Below are positions 48,792 through 58,960 of a stretch of DNA of 64,000 bases, piece after piece. The translations under genes and the position numbers were made by a program. A model generated the notes under the pieces. That model worked only from the letters and a program-made list of their open reading frames with translations, was not told where the DNA came from and searched no databases. The stretch's first letter is position 1, and every line of letters starts with the position of its first letter. Source of the DNA: Bursaphelenchus xylophilus (Eukaryota; Nematoda; Chromadorea; Rhabditida; Aphelenchoididae); the NCBI GenBank assembly GCA_904066235.2, contig CAJFCV020000004.1, positions 12,028,001 through 12,092,000 of the forward strand, given 5' to 3'.

Positions 48792-50705
48792 TCAACATGG
48801 TGGAACACTTTCGAACAACTCAAAAATATTAACGGTTGGAAATACGAACAGTGTTCCCAAGGCACATCCAACCTGACTCGTGAACCCGACGTACAATAAC
48901 CGACGATGCTTCACGTCGTCGGAGGGAGATCGATCACGGATTGCTTCAAATATTACACAACGGGAATAGGTGCCAAAGAAGTACACAGAGGTTGTTAGCA
49001 TTATCTAAACATCACAATAAATATGTGTAAACGTAATTGAAGGTAAGCAAACATCCTGTAACGACTTACAACCAGGATACTCCCAATGGTGGTCCCAACC
49101 AGCCATGGCGTGGGACTTTTCAACGCCAACACAACACATATTGCAGATGCAGTGATTGTAATAACACTATGCATGGCCATTGTTTGCGTTTTCTTGGCCG
49201 GAGCGAGATGTGCGATAAATGCCGCGATTGGCTGCGCAATTGAGCCCAAGGCCAAGGACCAGAAATATGTGGTCTGAATAAATCATACGAAGATTTTAAT
49301 GGCTAAGAAGTATGGAGAAATCCGAGGAGCCCGTTTTTTCGAAGACTGCCGCTCTTTGAATTTTCAAAATGACAAAAAATTTATTTTTTTTTTAGAAAAT
49401 GAGAAGTGACATCTTATACGACGAAACTGTTTTTTTATAATTTTCGAAACAAAAGGTGACATCTTATACGATGATTTTTTTTCGTATAACATGTCACCTC
49501 CTACTTTGAAAAAATTGTAAAAAATATTAATCGTATAAAATGTCACCCTTACCTTGAAAAAGCGGGCAAAACATTTTAGCAAATACAAAAAAAACGGGAT
49601 TTTTCGAAAACCGGAATCTTCTTTCCCAATCATAAGAAACGGCCGGATTGGGTCTCACCGCGAAACCATTGACACCTTTAATCTTAAAAAATTCCCTCGG
49701 CCTACATACCTGCGAATACGGTAGCACAACAAAGCTTTGAATACTCGGCAACAGCACGTTGTTTTGTCCCGAAATGAGAGTAATCAACGCCAACAACATG
49801 TAGTCAGAAGTGCCATTCCAAATACTTTTTCTTTGCGCCAGTGGCTTCGTGATTACGATGATTTTCTCATCCGTAGACGAGCGTGGAAGCGTCTGCCCTC
49901 CATACCAGAGGTTGTCAATGAAGCTGCGGCAAAAATGAATCAAAATAAATGAAAATGCTCCCAGACAACACCAGATAAAGACGATCGTGTAAAAAATCTC
50001 AACGCTAAACCGGAGATTTTCAAACTTTGGCTCCAAAACGCTGGAGTTCTTGGCGGATGGTACACAATCGTATGTGGCGGCGCCTGAACGTTGCTTTCGA
50101 TTTTTTTAATAAGTTCTCTTGCCTTGTATGATGCTCAAAATGCTGGGGACGAACGAGCTCAGGCCGATTCCGAAGAAGTAGGCTTGGAAATAAACTTCCG
50201 GAAGATTCTTCATATAGGGAAGGAACAGAACGTCCGACAAGATAGCCACAGCTCCAATGAAGAACATGGCTACATACAAAACGATAGATCGTTGCTTGCC
50301 AGCCACTTCGATGCTAACTTCGTTAAAGAAGCCCATGGGAATAAACGCACAGAGGTTGACAAGTAACGCCAAAATAATCAGCGGAGCTTTCTTCATCTTC
50401 ACATTGTAAGATTCTAGGATTGTGTAGACTAGCGCAACAAGCGCGGAGACCTGAAAAAATGGTCAAAAGCTAGTATCAGGATTTGGAAAACAAGTTTTTT
50501 TTTTATTTTTATAAAGAAATATATTTACCTGAATAATGATCGTCAATGTGGCTCCAAGGCTCCATCCTTCGGGCAGTTTTTGCGTGTGAATGCCTTGCTC
50601 AACCCAAAAAGCATCAGGGCCAAGCCAAGAAGTGGACCCAAACATGGCCACCAGTACGGCCAGGATAATGTTCGGGCGTCGATTGTGAACCTCGTTTTCT
50701 GCCAT
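48792..50705 (-). CDS. Riboflavin transporter, SLC52/RFT family
   Basis: Exons 50705-50529, 50450-50123, 50083-49710, 49273-49070 and 49004-48792 join in phase to 431 residues, with about 10-11 hydrophobic segments. The opening MFGSTSWLGPDAFWVEQGI followed by LPEGWSLGATLTIIIQ is the hallmark of SLC52 riboflavin transporters, and the end LLYVGFTSQVGCALGTLFVF fits the last helix. It should import vitamin B2 across the plasma membrane of gut cells, as RFT proteins do in nematodes. Exon 2 ends CAAG with GCAAGA as the only donor that keeps phase (IIQG|AATYDCVP), so intron 2 is GC-AG. Intron 3 (49274-49709) holds a family E element. AATAAA (minus) near 48690. Confidence 0.92.
49340..49545. mobile_element. 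Family E element, transporter intron 3
   Basis: Contains TTTGAATTTTCAAAATGACA, CGTATAACATGTCACCTC and ends AATCGTATAAAATGTC; second copy at 59232-59418. Confidence 0.65.
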
Positions 50706-50779
50706 TCTGTCTGAAAGTCAAGGACACTCATGTTTTCTTAAAATCTTGCGCACGCGTCCAATATAGGCTTGCAATAAGT

Positions 50780-51125
50780 CCCTGAAAAGGTTAGGGCGCG
50801 AATTGCTGAAGCAGCTAGGATATTCAACGGTCTTATCGGTCTAGAGAGTACCCCAAACGCGGAGAGGGGTCACGGAGAAAACACTTTTTGCCATGACTTT
50901 GCCAGTTTCGCGCGAAAAGCAGTTTGCTTTCTGTGGAAGCACTATCTGCTATGGTATAAATGGCTATGAAACTTTTCTTATATGAATTCGCAAAAAATCG
51001 CATACCTCTTAATAAAAGTTTTACTAAAATTAATAAAAGTTTTACTAAAATTAATAAAAGTTTTACTAAAATTTGTGCCAAGTTTCATTGTAATCTAGGC
51101 GTCGCACGTGCTTGCTGCACTTCCT
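50780..51125. mobile_element. Family A element upstream of the transporter
   Basis: GTCTAGAGAGTACCCCAAACGCGG-type core and GTAATCTAGGCGTCGCACGTG at the right; includes a 21-bp tandem repeat. Confidence 0.6.
51007..51072 (+). repeat. 21-bp tandem repeat, three units
   Basis: AATAAAAGTTTTACTAAAATT repeated three times inside a family A copy. Confidence 0.9.
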
Positions 51126-52189
51126 CGTTTCAATTTACAAAAAAAATCGATAGCCTTTTTGATCTCGCCTCACTGATCGCTGAATATCTCCGGCTCTCTT
51201 TTGCAATTACAACTCAAAATTTTGCGTATCTATAAAAGCTTTTTTAGGGACTTTCCAGACTTTAAGAAAGTTCAAAAAGTCATATCAACTTTGACAAATC
51301 ACCTCTTTGCCTCAATTCCTCCTCATCTTTTTATATTCCTAAAATTATCCCCACAAATCAGCCGATTAAATATCATACTAAACCACATGTTTGACTTCCG
51401 TTAATACACCTACAAAACAAACTTGGAATTGTTCAAACAAACCGCCGGAAAGTTTAATATTTTTTTGTCAAAGTATGATGGATAATACAAAAATCTCGCG
51501 CACTCTTCGAAACGTTAACCCATTTTTTGCGGAAGTGGGGAAAGAGACTCATTTTCAGACGGGATAATAGGAAGCCGCAAACTATTTTCCCCATATGTTT
51601 TGCGAATTTTAATATTTATTTTGTCTGGGGGTTAATTTATAGACAGATAAAAAAATTACAAGGTCGCGTACTTGGAGGACATTTACACAATAGTAGCGCA
51701 TTTCAGAACGCAAAACATAACAGTGAGGAGATCAAAACGTAACGAAATTTTGTGTGGCCTGATCATAATCATCAGGCCACAGTTATTGCCTATTGTCATC
51801 ACGGATGAAATTGACAGTCTTAGATATTCTCGGCTTGGAAAAAGTTGCGGTTCTTTTCGTTGGGTAATGACTCGATTCTTTCCGGCCAAAAGAGTACGCG
51901 AAACACGGAAAGTGGCCCAGAGAAAAAGATTTTTGACCATATCTTCTTCTGCGGCGGGCTCACACTCGCGCACAATCACTTCGCAGGCATCTAGAGGAAG
52001 TACGGAGACTTTGCGGGCATCTTTGGAAATCAGCCAAAATTTGCATACCACAGGAAATTCTGACGATGAATTTGGTAGTTAGATGTTGCGGATTTAGTTT
52101 CTTGGTGTATAAATGGCTTGAATAGTTAACATAAGCTTAACGATGAATTTCTAAAGGTTCAGAAACCAGCTTTTGACAAAACAATTCCA

Positions 52190-52330
52190 TAACTTTAAAA
52201 GCGATCTTTGCCTGCTTCATGGAGGTTTTATTTTTGTGGAAACATTACCCTCTACGGTAGAAATAAACATGAAACTTTTCATGCCAAGATCCGCAAAAAC
52301 CACTCATTTTTTTCCAACTACCGTATTGAT
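52190..52330. mobile_element. Family A element, core fragment
   Basis: GGAAACATTACCCTCTACGG and AAACATGAAACTTTTCATGC; both ends missing. Confidence 0.5.
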
Positions 52331-52988
52331 CTTAAATAGAATGCAAGGAACGGCGTTCTTGTGCCCTAAAATTCCCGTTTATGCCATTGGCATGTAAAAA
52401 AATATGGCTCAAAGTTTTCCTCGGCTTACCACCAATCATGTTAACCCAAGATTACCCCGTAAGAAAAGACAAAACTGTGAACCAAATCCGTTTAAAATAA
52501 GAAACTGCAAAATAGTAACTTTGTAAAGTTAACTTTGCGTATTAGCATAAATTTTACAAGCGGTGAACTGTGAACCCTCTTCACTAATGCTTTTTAAAAC
52601 AGTTTTTTTCACGCTTCAAATTTGGAAAGCTGTTATCGCAGTCTCACAATCAGCTTTTTGTTACATGAATAATATTTTTCTGTCAAAAAACTTTATTTTT
52701 GCCCAAAAAATCGGGCAAAAAGTTTGTTTCAGATAACTTTTAGAATAGTGGGTGCTACAAAACATTATAGTCAAGGCTGATTATTTAATCAAAATGTTTC
52801 TAAACTTAAGTGAAAGCGAACAAACCTGCAGCTAGACCACAAACGCTGGTGCAAGAGGCAATCGAAGATTTCCGGTGGAATTTCTAGGAAGCGATCACAT
52901 ACATGGTTTGCGCACAAACTTCCGGCGATTATTTTGAGTCAGAAAAGCAAACAATGTATTATATTAACAACAATGGGCTGTAATGAAC

Positions 52989-53046
52989 TTATCTTATCAG
53001 AGGTCTTTATCAGAACTTTCCACAACTTACTTTCTGATTCATTATC
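52989..53046. promoter_or_regulatory. Cluster of four GATA-factor sites
   Basis: TTATC occurs at 52989, 52994, 53007 and 53042, about 610-670 bp upstream of the cuticle collagen start. Epidermal GATA factors drive many cuticle genes, so a role is plausible but unproven. Confidence 0.3.
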
Positions 53047-53654
53047 AGCATGGCTTAGAACTGCCGAAAACTGAAGGCCTACTCGTGCCGTCGCGATAAG
53101 AAATCAATAATTCTGAGATTTTTTTTTATTTTTTTTCGGTCGGAAAACCGCAAAAAAATCTTTTGTGACATTTCGTTTAATTTCAACGAAATGGCACATT
53201 TCTGACCAAACATGGTCAGGAAATAGCTTCACTTACGCTGAATCAACGTGTCGGCAGTGATCCAAATAAAATCGTCAACCTTTCTACAATCGACCGCTAT
53301 TCTTTTTGTGAAAAAACGACCCTGTTTTGACCGGACAGAAGCCATACTGATTCACTCCCTCATTTTTACATGTGATTAGTGAGAAATTGAAATTGAAAAA
53401 TAAAAAATTGATACTTTCCATATTTTGCATTTTGACTTTTCTGATTTGAATGCTGTCCCACTTACAAGGGAATCAAAGCTTCATCAAGCTCCTGACAAAA
53501 ACAATTTTGTCGGTCACTTCTTCCATCAGTGATCGATGCGTTCATCCAAAAGAATAAATCGCTGGATAACCTCTTTAATTTCGCAGAACCTGTTCGATAT
53601 GGAAAAGCGAAACCACCTCAGACTTTCGATTCCCCTCATCATCAGTCGTTGGAA

Positions 53655-55752
53655 ATGTCGTCGGCGGAGAAGGGACCCTCCGTGGTCCTTCTGACCACGG
53701 CTTTTATTCTGTCGGCCACGATTGGCGTCTTGGCCATTCTGAGTGCCGAGCTGAACCGAGAAATGCGCAGTTTGCGGGTGGAGCTGGACAAAAGTGCTAG
53801 TGAATTCATGGTAAGCGGGAAGTGTTTTATGAGGGTGAAAGAGATTGCGGAACACTGGTTGTCCCGGCATTAAACATGCACTCAAATGTTTGGGATATGG
53901 GAAAAAGTTCTTTATTCTGGCCACAACAAGGGTACTCCGCGAACTGCGCCCAAGCTTGGGAACTAAAGTTAGGAAAAAAGGCTTCGACCTAGCTGGCACT
54001 GAGCTCTAAAGTTTTAAGGGTGCCTGCAAAGGCTATGAAGACTCGTTTATTTTTATACGGAGGCAATAAGTTAAGTTCCGGACGAGGTTTCATCGTATAA
54101 AGCGTAAAATCGCAAGCTGCAGCCGTTTGAAAGGTAAGGTAGTGCGTAAAACATGGTACCTCACTAACTAAATCCACTGTCCGGACATTGAGAAAGATGA
54201 ATTGAGCCTGCACGCTAAATTTGGGCTAATTCTGACCAGTTTCCGCAAAGTTATAAGTTGTGGCCAGAATAAGGAACTTTTACCGGAATATGTAATTTTT
54301 TACATAAAAAAATTGCCATCTTATGCTTTCCTTTCCAGGCCTCCACCAACGACATTTGGGACAATGTTCAACGTTTCAAACGAGAGAATCGAATCAAAAC
54401 AAAACGCGGCGCTGGTTTCCAACACTTTCCTCCGGTTTACCGCCAGCCACCGCCAACAGCTAGTTACCGCATTGGTGGCCCGATATTCAAGACTCATCTT
54501 GTACTTGGCAGTGGGGCTGCAGTTCCAGCGTCGTATTACCAACCGCAGTATCAGTATCCCGCGTATCAGCCAGCCGGCTACGTGTATCAACAAGTTGTGC
54601 ATACAGGCTTCCAACAGCCAGTATATCAAACCCCGGTTAGCTATCAGGTTCCTCAGGGTTATCAGACTCACCAGACTCGCCCAGGATATGTGGTAAACCA
54701 AGGAGGAAGGCCGAATCCTCCGCTAGGGAGTATTCCCAGAACGGCAACTACTGGAGGCTATACAAAGCCTACGGCGAGAAAAAGTGGTGGAGATTATATA
54801 GGCGGGAGTCAAAGCGGAGCCGGAGCCGCGTTAGGTGCTGGAGCCGGAGATAGCGGAGATGATGGAGCCGGTCCGGGATGCAGTAAGTTCTACGGCGCTC
54901 GTTGGCATTGGCCACATTGCTTTAGATTGCGGCCCATCACCCACGACTTGCCCGCCAGGTCCACCGGGACCGCCCGGTGAAAGGGGAGAACCTGGAGGTG
55001 AGATTGTTGAACTACTCCTTTAAAATTGATTTTTGTCGCTAAATTTGCATTTACTTTAAGAGCCTGGAGAACCTGGAGGAGCCGGAGAGCCTGGCCCGCC
55101 CGGAGAAGAGCTCCATTTCAAGAAGATCGATCCTCCCTGTCTGAAATGCCCAATGGGCCCTCCAGGACCACAAGGGCCTCGAGGAGAGCAAGGAGAAGAT
55201 GGCGAAGACGGCGTTGACGGTAATGACGGATTCCCTGGCCATGACGGAATCCCCGGACAGCCGGGACTTCCCGGCGACGTTGGTCTTGTCGGCCCGCCCG
55301 GCGAAACCGGCCGACCTGGGCATCCTGGTGCTGACGGCGAACGTTATCTCACAGTTCCCGGCCTCTCAGGACCTCCAGGTCCAGCGGGACCTGCCGGCCC
55401 TCCAGGTGACATCGGACCGCCCGGGCGGCCTGGTGGGCCCGGTCAAGTTGGGGAACCTGGTGCTGCTGGACCTCCGGGACGTGATGGACTTCCGGGCTTC
55501 CCCGGCACACCCGGAGAGGCTGGAAAAGACGGCTTTGAGAGAGGTTACTGCCCATGTCCTCCTCGAGTTCTGGGCTCACTACCTAACGATAAGTCACGTG
55601 TGTGGAATAGTGTGGCCGCTGAGAAACCGCCAACTCCGGGGCAAGTTAGACTTCCTGTAATCGCCGTCAGACAAGGAACCACAGCAGGTCAGCACAAAAA
55701 GAGTAGAAGAAAGAAGACCCATCGTCGACGAGGCAACTTGATCTCCAACTAA
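53655..55752 (+). CDS. Cuticle collagen with Tyr/Gln-rich spacer
   Basis: Exons 53655-53810, 54339-54882, 54926-54997 and 55061-55752 join in phase to 487 residues, longer than the usual 300 or so. The N-terminus has the cuticle-collagen transmembrane segment ([20 protein letters not shown]), a basic subtilisin-type site at about 72-75 (RENRIKTKR), then a spacer at about 113-172 with eleven tyrosines ([13 protein letters not shown]). Two Gly-X-Y blocks follow, separated by cysteines (CLKC) and interrupted at GERYLTVPG, then a CPCPP motif and a Lys/Arg-rich tail. It should be secreted by the epidermis and trimerise in the cuticle. Exposed tyrosines could be cross-linked by dityrosine. Intron 1 holds family D copy 2. 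AATAAA at 55773. An in-frame extension upstream has no ATG, hence this start. Confidence 0.92.
53904..54280. mobile_element. Family D element, copy 2, collagen intron 1
   Basis: Inverted relative to copy 1 (11780-12167); ends AAGTTCTTTATTCTGGCC and GGCCAGAATAAGGAACTTT. Confidence 0.8.
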
Positions 55753-55956
55753 TCACATTACTGTAATTACAAAATAAACTTGAGACTCCAGGACTTGACG
55801 GTGCGCATTCAAGGTCACAGATCATGCGTTATTTTTCAGCTGTTTTGTGCAACGAGTTGGTTAAAGCCCGGAGATTAAGCTGTAAAAATAAGTCTATTAA
55901 CCTATAACAAAAATGGGTATTACATTTTAACTTCTTTGTAAACAGATCCGAAGGTC

Positions 55957-56010
55957 GACCCAGCGCCTCTTCGGAATCACGGGTTATCAATCCCGACGTT
56001 CCGATGGGTC
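55957..56010. repeat. Structured hairpin, about 54 nt
   Basis: Three nested stems pair: GACCCA/TGGGTC, CGGAA/TTCCG and CGGG/CCCG around TTATCAAT. Could be a structured RNA or a repeat relic. A consensus CRE palindrome TGACGTCA follows at about 56053. Confidence 0.45.
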
Positions 56011-56523
56011 AATTTTACACTGACCCGAAACTTAAGTGGCAATCATTGACTGATGACGTCAAAGACCCGATGCGATTAGCTCGTTAAGTGTATTAAAAAG
56101 TCGAGGAAGGACAGTGTCGAAACAGTGTGTAATTCCAACAACCGGAAATTCTTGAGGCGGCGGGTGGAACGGCGGGCTGTCACATTTGGGGTCCGCTACG
56201 GTAAACGTTGAGAGTCAAGGGTTGAATCTTTCGACTGAAGCTGCTGGGAGGTGAGATATTGGGATAGATTGGGTGAATATTATTGATTTCTTTACCTCCA
56301 CTAAAACTTGACACTTGATTCTCGATCATTCACGTCAAAAAACATTGGCTTGCGTTTTAAAATAAATGGGAGTTCCGAGATGTAAAAATGAAATTTAAAC
56401 TTATATTGGGCACTTGACATCCCGACAGAAATCGGTTTGTTTGAACTCTCATAACATACATATAGTGCATTTGACCCTCGAGTGTTGTTTTTGTAGAGGC
56501 TTGTTGTTTACGTTGCAGATAGG
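56011..56523. other. Intergenic, no gene seen
   Basis: Nothing supported except the TGACGTCA site near 56053. Confidence 0.4.
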
Positions 56524-56671
56524 TATGTTTGTCGGAAAAATAATGAGAAATAGTGGCGTCTTGGAATTATCCATAATTCCTTTGCGGTAGCTAGCCGCGA
56601 CTGGGAGGTTTTCGACTGCGGCGGGACATTTTCCTGCGACAATTCCACATTGATTTCCCGACAGAGTGATG
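56524..56671. mobile_element. Family B element, subtype ii
   Basis: TTTGTCGGAAAAATAATGAG, GTGGCGTCTTGGAATTATCC to CACATTGATTTCCCGACAGA. Confidence 0.7.
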
Positions 56672-56813
56672 GGTATCTTACTGCCAAATAAGTTCTTTCC
56701 GTTAGGCCTCAAGGTGCGTGTGAGTCGCTGAACAGCATTTTGTACTCGTTTACCGTTCTTATAAAGACGTGATGCCGACCAAAATAGCCCTAAACTAATC
56801 TTTTTTCAGAGCC

Positions 56814-56963
56814 ATGAGACCGCTTCTTCTTCTACTCCTTCTGCTCGCCCTTGTCCAACCAGCCACCGCTTGGTTTTGGACCAAATGGTTTACAACCACA
56901 AAGACCTCATCAACAGTGGTTCGAAGAGCATCGTCAGCTCACCACTACGGCCGCCGAGGCTAA
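56814..56963 (+). CDS. Small secreted peptide, possible neuropeptide precursor
   Basis: A 49-residue frame starts 4 nt after a strong TTTTTTCAG acceptor, which with no upstream coding exon suggests a trans-splice site. It has a textbook signal peptide (MRPLLLLLLLLALVQPATA) followed by a Trp-rich segment (WFWTKWF), a dibasic RR, then ASSAHHYG, RR and a final G. Dibasic sites with Gly before RR are the signature of processing to an amidated peptide (here ASSAHHY-amide). It matches no neuropeptide family I know; an antimicrobial peptide or another small secreted protein is possible. It converges on the SXP-like gene, with 87 nt between stops. Confidence 0.6.
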   Translation: MRPLLLLLLLLALVQPATAWFWTKWFTTTKTSSTVVRRASSAHHYGRRG

Positions 56964-57050
56964 AATTCGATCTCAAACGCTCATTCAGGTTCTAATATTT
57001 ACTGACTGTCAGTCATATGTATTCCTTTGTATCTAATGTAGATAAATGAA

Positions 57051-57657
57051 CTAATAATTCATACGATACTTGTACTTCTCGCAGGGGATCACCGCTGGGA
57101 TCTGCAGCTGATCGACAATGGTATATTGTGGCCACAGAGCGGCGATTTGCACACACTCTTCCATAGTGGTAAGGTTCTGGTCTTTGTAGAGTGCCTGCAA
57201 GTTTTGTGTGAGAAAAAGGGGAATTCTATCTTGTAGACGTAATACAAGTAGTACGGGTAAAGAGAAATTGCCTACCGTAACTTTATCATCCATTTCCTGG
57301 ACCCTGGCGGCGAGAGTAGCATGCCTCAAGTCATGCTGCCTGTCCAACTCCTTTTGCCTTTTCTCCACAAACTCTCTGAACGTTTTGTACATCTCCTGGA
57401 ACAGCCAGCTCTACAAGAGTGAAGCCGCACATTCTCACCTGGTTTTCCTTTGGCAACGTGCCCACAAACTCGTCAATCTTCTTCTGCAGGTCCTTTTTTG
57501 GGATATCATGCTGCATCAGTAGATCATTATAAGTCTTCTTGAAGCTGGAATCAGCGCCGTCCAAAAATCCGAACGCCCGATGTGCTTCCACGGCCGGCAC
57601 TACCTCAGAACCGGCAGTACCAACCACAAGAAGCACAGAGATGAACACTCGCAGCAT
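57051..57657 (-). CDS. Secreted SXP/RAL-2 (DUF148)-like protein
   Basis: Exons 57657-57439, 57395-57276 and 57194-57051 join in phase to 160 residues. A signal peptide (MLRVFISVLLVVGTAGS) precedes a helical region: HDIPKKDLQKKIDEFVGTLP, then a charged helix (FREFVEKRQKELDRQHDLRH) and YKDQNLTTMEECVQIAALWP. The spacing and the phrases ...LTxxEExxxI...LP resemble the nematode-only SXP/RAL-2 family, proteins secreted by pharyngeal or epidermal cells with unclear function. Two cysteines sit in the last exon. Identity to named members looks low, so membership is an inference. All introns are GT-AG. Confidence 0.7.
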
Positions 57658-58960
57658 AGCGGTTGTGAACAGATCCAACCAAAAACACGCAGAATTTTAT
57701 TCATGAGACCGGTTTGTTTTCCCAGTTGTTGTAAGGTTTTCGCTCCTTTTTTGGGGCTGTGAAGGACATTCGGATCAAAATTTCAGAAGCAAAAACAGAC
57801 AGCTCAGCGAAAAATCTTCTATAGCAGGGAAAATTGAGATTGATTACCGTCTATGGGTGTACAAAACTCGCTCAGCTTCCGCTGTAAGAAGAGCAAATCG
57901 GACGGTTTCGGTTGTGTTCGGTTCTGAAGAGTAGCTGAAGGGGCTTTGAGAATTTTCTTGGGGTTTGAGAAATTTTGCTTTGCAGGGGAAATCATCCAAA
58001 GAATAAAGGCATGAAAAGTTTTGGCCTATTTCTACCGTTGAGGCAGGAATTGATACATGGGTTGTTTCGAAAGTTCCGTCGTTTCTTTATTATTCTGTTT
58101 TACACGAATTGGGGCTTTGGTAGTTCAGCCCCCCAGGAAAGGTAGTTCAAACCCCCACCGTTTTGTCCATTTCACACCCCCATAATTAAAAATTAGAATC
58201 ATACAAAAAATGCAAATTAGAGTAAAATGACCCCCGGCGTTTTAGTTTAAACCCCCAGTTACCGTTCAAATTCGTGCTACTACCTTTTTTTTTGAAAATT
58301 TAATTTTTTTATTAATACTTTTTAAGCTTAAAAAGTTTTTGAGGGCCTCTTCGCTGTCGGATTTTTCACACCGGATTTGGTTTGACAGGAAAAGGTGGTA
58401 ATCGGTTGGCGCAAGGCCCTACAGTATGGCAGATGCTGAAGAACCTCCCATTTGAACTCTTGGAGTGCGTATAGCCTATGCACGAACTGTACGCTAAAAT
58501 TTCATTAAAATTTGAGCGTTGTACTTGTCATGCTTTCCACGTAAGGTATATCAGAACGTTGAGTTACGGTATTGTCTCACCATGAACCTTTTGACAATTG
58601 CAATTCTTCACGTATAGCCTGCGTTTTTCACACTTTTTAAAAGTAATCCCTATTCTTTCTAGAACTTTAAAAGTCGCATGGAGCGTGATTATTATTTATA
58701 TAAAGGCATTCGTCAATGATCATACGCATGTTTTTTTTCCAGGAGAGATATCCGGTTATCTATGTTGAAAAATTGATAGGAGTCTTTCAATACTTCAGCG
58801 CTTTGGTCTCTGAATTTCCGACGCCGGTAAAAAACTTGGAGAATAGGCTTTTTGCGGTTGAACCTTATCCTTCGGTGGACGGGAGATTGATGGCGTCCGA
58901 AACGTCTATTATACAGTGATCCGGCGAGACTGGATCCCACCGCCGCGCTTGTGCCATGTT
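57658..58960. other. Intergenic region before the MLT-10 gene
   Basis: No supported gene. 58063-58112 weakly matches the mariner-like end of 13209. 58125-58260 has five runs of C5-C6 spaced 25-40 bp in similar context (AAACCCCCA, CACCCCCAT). The rest is presumed promoter. Confidence 0.4.

Larger units (their letters stand above)
51126..53654. other. Gene-free stretch before the collagen
   Basis: No supported gene. A family A core lies at 52190-52330; the last kilobase is presumed collagen promoter and has a GATA-site cluster at 52989-53046. Confidence 0.45.

Noticed and set aside
55051..55323. Minus-strand and alternate-frame frames over the collagen
   Set aside because: They are antisense or shifted readings of Gly-X-Y coding sequence.
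56851..57036. 61-codon frame overlapping the small peptide
   Set aside because: Out of frame with the signal peptide and without a signal or domain of its own; the 56814 frame is far more convincing.
58716..58919. Plus-strand frame just upstream of the MLT-10 gene
   Set aside because: No start context, no domain, and the signal peptide at 58961 gives a clear start.
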